Shown here: positions 1-6,645 of the stretch, piece by piece
How the letters are laid out: every line of letters starts with the position of its first letter
Numbering within the stretch: position 1 is the stretch's first letter
Assembly (NCBI GenBank): GCA_028684915.1
Contig: JAQUEZ010000287.1
Location: 1-7,358, forward strand
Direction of reading: 5' to 3'
Source: Desulfobulbus sp.
GTDB lineage: Bacteria > Desulfobacterota > Desulfobulbia > Desulfobulbales > Desulfobulbaceae
DNA length: 7,358 nucleotides
Notes under the pieces: generated by a model
What the model was told of the DNA's origin: nothing
What the model saw: only the letters and a program-made list of their open reading frames with translations
Databases searched by the model: none
Made by a program: the position numbers and the translations under genes

Positions 1-166
<166 letters not shown>

Positions 167-176
167 TTACAGCGGC

Positions 177-220
177 GCAAGGGTGAGCCCCCTTGCCACT
201 TTATGCAGATTGGCAAGGGG
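177..220 (-). repeat. Overlapping stem-loops in the hcp-ferredoxin spacer
   Basis: The spacer holds three related arms. GGCAAGGGG (212-220) is the exact 9-bp reverse complement of CCCCTTGCC (189-197), with a 14-nt loop. The arm at 190-196 is also the exact reverse complement of GCAAGGG (177-183), with a 6-nt loop. The two hairpins share the middle arm, so they cannot form together. In the transcript the 9-bp GC-rich stem comes first after the hcp stop. No U-run follows either stem, so a plain intrinsic terminator is not supported. mRNA stabilisation or processing between hcp and ferredoxin, or attenuation, is possible. The pairing is seen directly; the role is inferred. Confidence 0.6.
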
Positions 221-234
221 ACGATGAATAATCC

Positions 235-1863
235 TTACCCAAGAATAGCTTTCAGATCAGCTTCCGGGGTATCAATAGGCTTGATGCCAAAAGTGTTGAC
301 TAGAAACTCAAGCACTGCCGGGCTGATGAAGGCCGGCAGCGACGGTCCAAGGCGGATATCCTTGATGCCAAGGTAGAGCAGGGTCAGGAGCACTGCCACC
401 GCCTTTTGTTCATACCAGGAGATAATCAGCGACAGTGGCAGGTCGTTCACACCGCAATTAAACGCCTGAGCCAGGGCCACTGCGATTTGGATCGCGGAAT
501 ATGAGTCGTTACACTGGCCAACATCTAATAGACGCGGAATGCCGCCGATATCCCCCATCTGTTTGTCAAAGAAGCGGAATTTACCACAGGCCAGTGTCAG
601 CACGACACAATCGTTGGGTACCTGTTCGACAAACCGTGTGAAATAATCGCGGCCTGGCTTGGCGCCGTCGCAACCTCCTACCAGGAAGAAGTGGCGGATC
701 GCCTTCGATTTCACCGCCTCGATTACCTTGTCGGCCACACCGAGCACGGCATTGCGGCCAAACCCAACCAAAACTTGGCCATTGTCGACGTCATCAGTGA
801 AACCGGGCATGGCCAGGGCCGTGGCCACCACTGCCGAGTAATCCTTGTTGCTGATGTGCTTGACGCCCGGCCACCCCACCAGACCATTGGTGAAGACGCG
901 GTCGATGTAGTCCTCGCGCGGCTTTTGAATACAGTTGGTGGTGAACAAGATCGGTCCTGGGAAATTGGGAAACTCTTTGTGCTGATTCTGCCAGGCGGTC
1001 CCGAAATGGCCATAGAAATGGGGATATTTTTTTAACTCCGGATATCCGTGGCAGGGCAGCATCTCGCCATGGGTGTAGATATCGATCCCCTTGCCCTCGG
1101 TCTGCTTCAAGAGCAGTTCGAGATCGTGGAGGTCGTGACCGGTGATGAGAATGCATTTGTTCTTGCGATGCCCCAGGGGGACCGGGGTGGGCACAGGATG
1201 ACCGTAGGCGCCGGTATTGCCCGCATCCAACAATTCCATAGCTTTCAGGTTGATCTCGCCGGCCTTCATGGCCACCGGCACGCACTGCTCGACGGTCAGG
1301 CCGGGAACCAGCAGCACAGCCAGGGCTTCGTAGCAGAAGGCAGCCACCGCCGGGTCGGTTTTACCGAGGATGGCGGCATGATCGGCATAGGCAGCGATTC
1401 CCTTGAGGCCGTAGAGCAGGGTTTGTTTGAGCGAACGGATATTGACGTCGGTATCCAGGCTCACGATTAGGTTGAGGGCCTTGCCCTGGGCAGCCAACTC
1501 GGCAACGCCACCGGTCGGGATGAAATTGGCTGGAGCCTCGGTGAAATCGGTCTTGCCGCCGGCTGCCGCCACCTTGGCTTTCATCGCCTCACGCAGTTCG
1601 ACCGTTCGCTTGATTAGGGAGACAAAGCGATCCGGATCAAAATCGACATTGGTCAGGGTGGAGAAAATGGCCTCGAAGGTAAAGAGGTCTGTTGCCTCGT
1701 CGACGATGCCGAGCTTGCGTCCTTCCTGGGCGTACAGAGCCAATCCCTGCATGGCATGGATCAGCAGATCCTGGAGATCGGCAACCTCTTCATTTTTGCC
1801 GCATACCCCGGCGATGTTGCATCCGATTCCCTTGGCGGTCTGCTCACACTGGTTACAAAACAT
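235..1863 (-). CDS. hcp: Hybrid cluster protein (hydroxylamine reductase), class I
   Basis: Cytoplasmic Fe-S-O enzyme of 542 residues. Family members reduce hydroxylamine in vitro and are linked in vivo to nitric oxide and nitrosative stress defence. N-terminal Cys 3, 6, 15 and 21 (C-X2-C-X8-C-X5-C) match class I proteins of anaerobes, which carry a cubane [4Fe-4S] cluster, rather than the [2Fe-2S] pattern of enterobacterial class II. All hybrid-cluster ligands are recognisable: His243 (ITGHDLHD), Glu267 (THGEMLPCHGYP), Cys311 (FTTNCIQ), Cys398 (VGGCDGAKPGR), Cys426 (LACGKFRFF), Cys451 (DVGQCNDSYSA), Glu485 and Lys487 (ISWYEQKAVA). Length is normal and the frame is intact. The ATG at 1863 has AAGGAGG at 1870-1876 with 6-nt spacing, so translation should be strong. 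Ferredoxin follows on the same strand. No promoter could be confidently assigned in the 155-bp upstream gap, although it holds a short palindrome. Confidence 0.97.
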   Translation of the reverse strand: MFCNQCEQTAKGIGCNIAGVCGKNEEVADLQDLLIHAMQGLALYAQEGRKLGIVDEATDLFTFEAIFSTLTNVDFDPDRFVSLIKRTVELREAMKAKVAAAGGKTDFTEAPANFIPTGGVAELAAQGKALNLIVSLDTDVNIRSLKQTLLYGLKGIAAYADHAAILGKTDPAVAAFCYEALAVLLVPGLTVEQCVPVAMKAGEINLKAMELLDAGNTGAYGHPVPTPVPLGHRKNKCILITGHDLHDLELLLKQTEGKGIDIYTHGEMLPCHGYPELKKYPHFYGHFGTAWQNQHKEFPNFPGPILFTTNCIQKPREDYIDRVFTNGLVGWPGVKHISNKDYSAVVATALAMPGFTDDVDNGQVLVGFGRNAVLGVADKVIEAVKSKAIRHFFLVGGCDGAKPGRDYFTRFVEQVPNDCVVLTLACGKFRFFDKQMGDIGGIPRLLDVGQCNDSYSAIQIAVALAQAFNCGVNDLPLSLIISWYEQKAVAVLLTLLYLGIKDIRLGPSLPAFISPAVLEFLVNTFGIKPIDTPEADLKAILG

Positions 1864-1900
1864 GCTTTTCCTCCTTCATAAAGGTTAGGTGATGGTGGGC

Positions 1901-1913
1901 GCCGATATTCGGC
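1901..1913. promoter_or_regulatory. Short palindrome upstream of hcp, possible operator
   Basis: GCCGA-TAT-TCGGC is a perfect 5-bp inverted repeat with a 3-bp spacer, 38 bp upstream of the hcp start codon. It sits where a promoter or leader would be expected. It could be a repressor operator or a small leader hairpin. It does not match the TTGA-N6-TCAA type of site known for the HcpR regulator of hcp in sulfate reducers. Thirteen-bp palindromes arise by chance, so this is a weak call. Confidence 0.3.
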
Positions 1914-2018
1914 ATAAATTTTTCTGGGCCATGCCGTTCGTGTAGAACTTTCCTGGGGGAGATCAATGAAAATCATGTAGCTATAGCGTCACGACGCAGC
2001 TTAAAACAGCTTTTTTCC

Positions 2019-2558
2019 CTACAGCCAGAACTCTGGGTATTTGCGAGTCTTGGGAATGTTGTTGACGACCAAGGCAATGACCAGCATGATACAGGCCCCC
2101 AGTGCCACCGGCATCGCCACATAGAGATAGCCAAGCTTATGCACGCTTGGGCCGCCGATCACCGCAATCAGGGCCGTGGCTCCTCCAGGAGGATGCAAGG
2201 TGCTGGTCAGGTGCATTAAGGCAATTGAGACAGACACCGCCACAGCCGCCGCCAACCAAGGGTGCATTCCCAACCACTGGAAAGCCGTAACGCCTATCAC
2301 GGCAGAAAGAATATGACCACCAAGCAGATTCCTTGGCTGGGCCAAAGGGCTGCGAACAGCCCCGTAGATCAACACCGCCGACGCACCAAACGATCCAAGA
2401 AGCAACATCAATCCCTCTTGGTCGAGCAGCTTGTAATGCAAGAGAGCAACCGCCGCTATGCCAAGAAAGCTGCCGAGCCACGACCAGCAAACCTCTGAGA
2501 GACTCACCCGAGGAGGACTTTGACCTTGGCCACGCATTTTTTGTAGATATCCGTTCAT
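2019..2558 (-). CDS. HPP-family integral membrane protein
   Basis: Inner-membrane protein of 179 residues from the ATG at 2558. The HPP signature HPPGGATAL lies at residues 122-130, and the family motif QPRNLLGGHILSAVIG at 74-89. Hydrophobic segments lie at about 24-42, 47-66, 80-97, 101-118 and 145-165. Members in cyanobacteria and chloroplasts have been reported to transport nitrite; most bacterial members are uncharacterised, so the substrate here is unknown. The frame can be extended upstream to a TTG at 2585, which would overlap the CBS gene by 16 bp. The ATG at 2558 is preferred because AGAGG (2567-2571) precedes it with 8-nt spacing and leaves an 11-nt gap after the CBS stop, which suggests translational coupling. 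It is probably co-transcribed with the CBS gene; hcp follows after 155 bp on the same strand. Confidence 0.9.
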   Translation of the reverse strand: MNGYLQKMRGQGQSPPRVSLSEVCWSWLGSFLGIAAVALLHYKLLDQEGLMLLLGSFGASAVLIYGAVRSPLAQPRNLLGGHILSAVIGVTAFQWLGMHPWLAAAVAVSVSIALMHLTSTLHPPGGATALIAVIGGPSVHKLGYLYVAMPVALGACIMLVIALVVNNIPKTRKYPEFWL

Positions 2559-2569
2559 TGCTTGCGCCT

Positions 2570-3175
2570 CTACCGGGTAAGACAATACGACTGGACGAGA
2601 TCGGTGCGGGTCACGATTCCGAGAGGTCGTCCCTTCGTGTCAACGATGGGCAGGCGATTGATCTGTTTGTCGATGAACAGTGACGAAATCTCCCCCATTG
2701 TTATCTCCGGCCCCGCAGTGATTGCCGGCGTGGTCATGATTTCGGAAACGGCATGATTACGAAGAGATGTCGCCATGCATCCCTTGTTGGTGAGGCAATG
2801 GGCGACAATCTGCATGAAGGAGAGGGGTTGGCCCAATCCCATTTTGGCCAGAAAATCCTTTTCAGAAAGCACCCCGACAATACTGCCGTTGGTGTCGACG
2901 ACCGGCACGCCGGAAAACCGTTTTTCCGCTAAAAATGTTGCCGCTTGAATCAGATCCATATCCGCTCCAAGGCATTGAACCGGTTGGGTCATCATATCCT
3001 GCGCCACACGGGAATTCCAGATTCTTTGCAGGGCATGCTTATAGGCTACTTGGAATACTTCACGGAAGTCACCCGGGCTGATGTCGAGATACCCCTGAAT
3101 ATCTTTCATTGCCGCAATCACATCTTGTTCAGAGATATCAACTGTTGTGCTGCACGATGCATTTTCATTCTTCAT
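2570..3175 (-). CDS. Tandem CBS-domain protein
   Basis: Soluble 201-residue protein with two CBS domains, at about residues 57-112 (DMMTQPV ... SGVPVVDTNGSIVGVLSEKDFL) and 143-196 (EIMTTPAI ... NRLPIVDTKGRPLGIVTRTDLV). A paired CBS module usually binds adenine nucleotides and acts as an energy or nucleotide sensor. The first 50 residues are a separate predicted helical region (ISEQDVIAAMKDIQGYLDIS), consistent with a protein- or membrane-partner interface. The gene ends 11 nt before the HPP membrane gene. CBS domains fused or adjacent to HPP proteins are common, so it likely regulates that protein; this is inference. The ATG at 3175 has only a weak AAAGG (3189-3193) about 13 nt upstream, and a Fur-like box occupies the gap, so translation could be modest or occluded. 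No catalytic domain is seen. Confidence 0.9.
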   Translation of the reverse strand: MKNENASCSTTVDISEQDVIAAMKDIQGYLDISPGDFREVFQVAYKHALQRIWNSRVAQDMMTQPVQCLGADMDLIQAATFLAEKRFSGVPVVDTNGSIVGVLSEKDFLAKMGLGQPLSFMQIVAHCLTNKGCMATSLRNHAVSEIMTTPAITAGPEITMGEISSLFIDKQINRLPIVDTKGRPLGIVTRTDLVQSYCLTR

Positions 3176-3190
3176 TGATAATGATTATCC
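3176..3190. promoter_or_regulatory. Putative Fur-type box at the CBS start codon
   Basis: TGATAAT-G-ATTATCC matches the 7-1-7 Fur consensus TGATAAT-N-ATTATCA at 14 of 15 positions. The only mismatch is the last base. It directly abuts the CBS-gene ATG, downstream of the proposed start point (about +24 to +38). A bound repressor there could block transcription or promoter clearance for CBS-HPP. The surrounding DNA is AT-rich, which raises the chance of an accidental match. The match is seen directly; regulation by iron is inferred. Confidence 0.5.
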
Positions 3191-3219
3191 TTTTTAAATT
3201 TGAAGGCATTTATAAAAAG

Positions 3220-3225
3220 ATAATA
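3220..3225 (-). promoter_or_regulatory. Candidate -10 element for the CBS-HPP operon
   Basis: On the minus strand this reads TATTAT, five of six bases of TATAAT. With a start point near 3213, the FNR/CRP-type palindrome at 3247-3260 is centred at about -40.5. That is close to the -41.5 geometry of class II FNR/CRP-activated promoters, which do not need a good -35. The leader would be about 37 nt. The region is AT-rich, so alternative -10 hexamers exist. Confidence 0.4.
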
Positions 3226-3246
3226 AACATGGAAAAAATAATTTCT

Positions 3247-3260
3247 TTGATCTAAGTCAA
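3247..3260. promoter_or_regulatory. FNR/CRP-family binding site in the divergent promoter region
   Basis: TTGAT-CTAA-GTCAA matches the FNR/Dnr consensus TTGAT-N4-ATCAA at nine of ten defined positions, and also fits the TTGA-N6-TCAA core of HcpR sites described in sulfate reducers. It lies between the divergent CBS and molybdoenzyme genes. Spacing suits class II activation of the minus-strand genes (centre near -40.5). On the plus strand it is 25 or 30 nt from two possible -10 hexamers. Anaerobic or nitrosative control of one or both operons is the natural reading. Which CRP/FNR-family regulator uses it cannot be told from the site alone. Confidence 0.6.
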
Positions 3261-3278
3261 TTTTTTGGGGGGAAAAAT

Positions 3279-3284
3279 TATGAT
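3279..3284 (+). promoter_or_regulatory. Candidate -10 element for the molybdoenzyme operon
   Basis: TATGAT matches TATAAT at five of six positions and lies 25 nt past the centre of the FNR-like palindrome, about 4 nt closer than canonical class II spacing. TAGAGT at 3284-3289 is a poorer hexamer with better spacing (30 nt). Either gives a 5' leader of roughly 140 nt before the ATG at 3435. No clear -35 is seen. The choice is uncertain. Confidence 0.3.
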
Positions 3285-3392
3285 AGAGTGAAAATGTGAA
3301 AATAACAAAATAGTCAAGAGTCCAGAAATTCTGATCGAGAAGAAGTTGTTGCAATACTTGGCTACTGCGCTTGTTATCGTGTCGGTAGAAAT

Positions 3393-3404
3393 GTTGATGT
3401 CAAC
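3393..3404. promoter_or_regulatory. Palindrome in the leader of the molybdoenzyme operon
   Basis: GTTGA-TG-TCAAC is a perfect 5-bp inverted repeat with a 2-bp spacer, 30 bp before the start codon. As DNA it could be an operator for a dimeric regulator. As RNA its loop is too small for a full stem, which favours a DNA site if it is functional. It may be chance. Confidence 0.25.
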
Positions 3405-3434
3405 TGATTGTTTCTTCAAGCAAGGAGGGATGCA

Positions 3435-5972
3435 ATGCGTCTTGACAGAAGAGATTTTTTACGGGGAGCTGCGGGCGCCGGTTGCGCGGTAGCTTTTGGG
3501 TTAAAATTCTTCCACTTCTTAGATGATCCGATCGCTTACGCTGCAGAAGTTGACCAGCTGGTTCGCTCTACCTGTTCGCCCAACTGTACCGGAGCCTGCG
3601 GTTTCAAGGCGCGCGTCACTGACGGGCGCATCAGCACTCTGATTCAAGCGGCCGATTATCCCGAAGAATCCTATAATCCGCGTGGATGTCTGCGCGGGTT
3701 GTCGATGATGGATCTCATCTACGGCAAGGATCGTCTCAAATATCCCCTCATCCGTACCGGTCCCCGGGGCAGCGGCAAGTTCCGGCGGGCCACCTGGGAC
3801 GAGGCGCTCGATTACACGGCCGGCAAATTAAAAGAAATCAGCGACAAATATGGTCCGGAAGCGATTGCCTCCACCATTCAGGTTCCAGGCACCGGTTATG
3901 TCCAAAAAGGTGCGCTGGTCGCTCTCACCGGGTTGGCTGGTTGGACCATGCACCATGGCTATGATCAGAATGGTGATTTGCCCATGTTCTGGCCGATGAC
4001 CTTCGGCGTACAGAGCGAGGAGCTGGAATCACTCGAGTGGATCAATGCTCGGACCACCCTCATTTTCGGTTCCAACGTCATTCAAACCCGTCTCCCCGAT
4101 GCCCATCATCTCATGGAGGCAAAGCGCAGAGGCCGGGTCGTGGTTATTGATCCCGACTTTTGCAGTACCGCTGCCAAAGCCGACGAATGGCTGCCGATCA
4201 AGGCCGACACCGACGCAGCCCTCGGACTCGGCATGGCCAGGGTCATCATAGATCGTCAACTCTACGACGCAGCTTTTCTCCAAGATTTCACAGATTTCCC
4301 GATCCTGGTGCGCCAGGATACAGGCAAATGCCTACTGGCAGGGGAGGTGGCCGCTCTCGTCTCGGAAGCAGAAGGCCGGAATATCCCCGAGTACCGCCGG
4401 CTTTTTGTCGTTCGCTGCGGGGAAGATTTTCGCATCCTCGATCCGGAAAAACTGGACCCGACCCACGCTGAGCTTGAAGGAGAGTTCGAGGTAACGCTTA
4501 GCGACGGTAACACTATTCAAGTGGAAACCGTCTTCACGGCGTTGCGAAAAAACCTTGCCCCGTACACGCTTGATCAGGTCGCCGCCATAACCGGTCTTAA
4601 TCCGGTGCAAATTGAACGAGTTGCTGTGGATGCAGCAGAAAATGGACCCATTCACGTCATTTACGGCGCCAGCAACTATCAATGGTACAATGGCGACCTG
4701 AAGGGTCGGGCACTTTCCCTTTTGCCGGTCCTCACCGGCAGCATCGGCAAGAGCGGGGCAGGCATCTCCACCTATGCCGGTCAGTATCGGATTCGCTTCA
4801 ATGTGAAAAGCTGGTGGTTCCCAGAGGGATCGAAGATCAACTGGGTCGCCTATCTGCATTTCTTACAGGGAAAAGGTCCCAACTATCCCAAGAACGGTAT
4901 TAAGGCTATGGTGGGAGGTTGGGGAAATCCGTTTGATCAGCACAACATGAGTAACCGCCTCAAGGAACGGGCAACCTCCGGTGAATTGGAATTTATCCTC
5001 ACCACCGATTTCCAGATGTCCACGTCCTGCATGTGGTCGGATGTGGTCCTTCCCGCTCCCTCTTGGTATGAGAAGTATGACCTGACCGCCACCATCCTCC
5101 ACCCGTATCTGCAGCTGCAGCAACCGGCAATCAAACCGTTGTTTGAGAGCAAATCCGAGCTGTGGATATTCCGTGAGCTGGCCAAACGGATCAACCCCGC
5201 ATTTGAGGGCCATTTTTTCCCGCAACTTGATGAACAGCAGGCCGCACTCAAGGTCATCGAACTACTGCTGGCAACGGGCGGCGCGGAAACAACAGGCATC
5301 ACTTTGGAGATGCTGAAGAAGGGTCCGGTTCGCCTGCATTCACCCGCTCCTGGTGATCGGCAGGTGCCCTTTTATGAGCAGGTGCAGCATCGTGTCCCCT
5401 TTCCGCCACCGAGTTATCCGGCGCCAATCAAGGCCACTGCACAATTTCTCCGCAGTGGCCGCATCGAATTTTACAAAGACGAAGATCTTTTCTTGAAGGA
5501 GGGTGAACAACTGCCCGTCCACAAAGAGACCTATGCCGAAACCGAATACAAGGTCAATCCCGCTGCCAAGGAGAAGTATCAGCTTCGCTATGTGACCAAA
5601 AATTCACTCTACCGGGTGCACTCCACCCATTCCAACAACACCATCCTTCTGGAGTTGCAGGACAACAAGGCCAAGGTTTTTCTCAATCCTCAAGATGCCG
5701 GGTCTCGCGGGATCAAAAATGGAGAGTTAGTTCAAATCTACAATGATCGCGGCAAGACCAGGGCCTATGCGATTCTCGACCCTGGCTGCAGCACGGGAAC
5801 AGCCATTTTTGAAGAAGGCTGGTGGTCACGCTACCTCGGAGAGGAATCGTACAACTCGCTGACCTATCCCTGGATCAAACCTTTGCATGAAATCTATTTC
5901 GTTCCCGGCATTTGGTCACCGACGACGGTCTGGAACGAATGTCTCGTCGATGTCAGGAGGATGAGCGCATGA
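3435..5972 (+). CDS. Tat-exported molybdopterin oxidoreductase, catalytic (A) subunit
   Basis: Periplasmic catalytic subunit of 845 residues in the DMSO reductase superfamily. A twin-arginine signal (RRDFLRG, residues 5-11, then a hydrophobic stretch to about 28) ends at a plausible AYA/AEV cleavage near 36. Cys 47, 51, 55 and 85 (C-X3-C-X3-C-X29-C) should bind a [4Fe-4S] cluster. Residues 174-223 (YDQNGDLP ... FGSNVIQTRLPDAH) resemble NarG/SerA/DdhA-type enzymes, and Asp181 in NGDLP aligns with their molybdenum-ligating Asp. The molybdopterin dinucleotide-binding C-terminal domain spans roughly 715-840. The frame extends upstream to a TTG at 3408, but the ATG at 3435 has GGAGG (3424-3428) at 6-nt spacing and puts the Tat signal at the terminus. 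Its stop overlaps the next gene (ATGA). At 845 residues it is somewhat shorter than typical type II enzymes (about 900 or more). Substrate is unknown; selenate, chlorate, arsenate-like oxyanions or sulfur compounds are all possible. Confidence 0.93.
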   Translation: MRLDRRDFLRGAAGAGCAVAFGLKFFHFLDDPIAYAAEVDQLVRSTCSPNCTGACGFKARVTDGRISTLIQAADYPEESYNPRGCLRGLSMMDLIYGKDRLKYPLIRTGPRGSGKFRRATWDEALDYTAGKLKEISDKYGPEAIASTIQVPGTGYVQKGALVALTGLAGWTMHHGYDQNGDLPMFWPMTFGVQSEELESLEWINARTTLIFGSNVIQTRLPDAHHLMEAKRRGRVVVIDPDFCSTAAKADEWLPIKADTDAALGLGMARVIIDRQLYDAAFLQDFTDFPILVRQDTGKCLLAGEVAALVSEAEGRNIPEYRRLFVVRCGEDFRILDPEKLDPTHAELEGEFEVTLSDGNTIQVETVFTALRKNLAPYTLDQVAAITGLNPVQIERVAVDAAENGPIHVIYGASNYQWYNGDLKGRALSLLPVLTGSIGKSGAGISTYAGQYRIRFNVKSWWFPEGSKINWVAYLHFLQGKGPNYPKNGIKAMVGGWGNPFDQHNMSNRLKERATSGELEFILTTDFQMSTSCMWSDVVLPAPSWYEKYDLTATILHPYLQLQQPAIKPLFESKSELWIFRELAKRINPAFEGHFFPQLDEQQAALKVIELLLATGGAETTGITLEMLKKGPVRLHSPAPGDRQVPFYEQVQHRVPFPPPSYPAPIKATAQFLRSGRIEFYKDEDLFLKEGEQLPVHKETYAETEYKVNPAAKEKYQLRYVTKNSLYRVHSTHSNNTILLELQDNKAKVFLNPQDAGSRGIKNGELVQIYNDRGKTRAYAILDPGCSTGTAIFEEGWWSRYLGEESYNSLTYPWIKPLHEIYFVPGIWSPTTVWNECLVDVRRMSA

Positions 5973-6643
5973 AGATGGGAATGGTGATAGATCTGGAAAA
6001 ATGCATCGGCTGCCGGTCCTGCATGGTTGCCTGCAAACAGCATAATGCTCAGCCACCGGAAACGTGGTGGAACCGGGTGTTCACCCCGGGAAGCCACCGT
6101 CATTTGACGCCGCCGGCCAAAGGCGTCGAATATTTCCTGCCGGTGCACTGTCAACACTGCGAAAACGCACCCTGTGAAAAGGTCTGCCCGGTCGGGGCCA
6201 CCTTCCATGCCGAGGATGGAGCGGTGCTCATCGATTTCGATCGTTGCATCGGTTGCCGGTATTGCATGTCGGCCTGTCCCTACGGTGTCCGGCAATTCAA
6301 CTGGGAAGAAGCGGAAAAAGCGCACAAGCGATCAGGCTATCAGGAAAAATACCACTACGGCTACCCGGAAGAGCACCGTCATGACGGCCGCTTAGTCTAC
6401 ATGCCGTTACGCCCGAAGGGCATAGTCGAAAAATGCACGTTTTGTGCACAGTATCGCGATAAAGGTGAACTGCCCGCCTGCGTCCAGGGGTGCCCGGGGA
6501 AAGCTCGTTTTGTTGGCGATCTGGACGACCCGAACAGCGATGTGAGCACAATGATCAAAGCACGGGACGCCTTTACCTTGCTGCCGGAAAAGGGAACTAA
6601 GCCCACCGTATTTTATCTCCCGCCCAAACCAAAGGAGGTGTGA
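5969..6643 (+). CDS. 4x[4Fe-4S] iron-sulfur electron-transfer (B) subunit
   Basis: Electron-transfer subunit of 224 residues of the DmsB/PsrB/NrfC kind, linking the quinone subunit to the molybdenum subunit. Sixteen Cys form four groups: 12/15/18/22 (CIGCRSCMVAC), 61/64/69/73 (CQHCENAPCEKVC), 93/96/99/103 (CIGCRYCMSAC) and 156/159/171/175 (CTFC ... CVQGC). That is enough for four [4Fe-4S] clusters with none lost. NarH-type partners of type II enzymes instead carry one [3Fe-4S] cluster and are longer. No signal peptide is seen, so it is probably carried out by Tat as a complex with the A subunit. The ATG at 5969 overlaps the A-subunit stop (ATGA), with AGGAGG at 5955-5960 and 8-nt spacing, so translation is coupled. 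The frame is open 57 bp further upstream, but a start there would lie deep inside the A gene. Confidence 0.95.
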   Translation: MKMGMVIDLEKCIGCRSCMVACKQHNAQPPETWWNRVFTPGSHRHLTPPAKGVEYFLPVHCQHCENAPCEKVCPVGATFHAEDGAVLIDFDRCIGCRYCMSACPYGVRQFNWEEAEKAHKRSGYQEKYHYGYPEEHRHDGRLVYMPLRPKGIVEKCTFCAQYRDKGELPACVQGCPGKARFVGDLDDPNSDVSTMIKARDAFTLLPEKGTKPTVFYLPPKPKEV

Positions 6644-6645
6644 CC

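Noticed and set aside
794..1470. Long antisense and alternate-frame open frames inside hcp
   Set aside because: They lack family resemblance and plausible starts, and hcp is intact with all ligand residues across the same stretch.
1966..1976. ATGA-AAA-TCAT inverted repeat as an FNR or NsrR site for hcp
   Set aside because: The 3-bp spacer fits neither FNR-type (TTGAT-N4-ATCAA) nor known NsrR sites, and the arms are short and AT-rich.
1986..1997. GCGT-CACG-ACGC hairpin as a terminator after the HPP gene
   Set aside because: The stem is only 4 bp and no T-tract follows on the minus strand.
2559..2585. Upstream TTG start for the HPP protein, giving 188 residues
   Set aside because: It would overlap the CBS gene by 16 bp, while the ATG at 2558 has AGAGG at 8-nt spacing and a clean 11-nt intergenic gap.
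3172..3354. Minus-strand 60-residue open frame across the divergent intergenic region
   Set aside because: TTG start with no Shine-Dalgarno sequence. The composition (F, Y, N, K-rich) is that of translated AT-rich DNA, and it runs over the promoter-like elements.
3408..3434. TTG start nine codons upstream for the molybdoenzyme A subunit
   Set aside because: The GGAGG at 3424-3428 serves the ATG at 3435, which also places the twin-arginine motif at the usual distance from the N-terminus.
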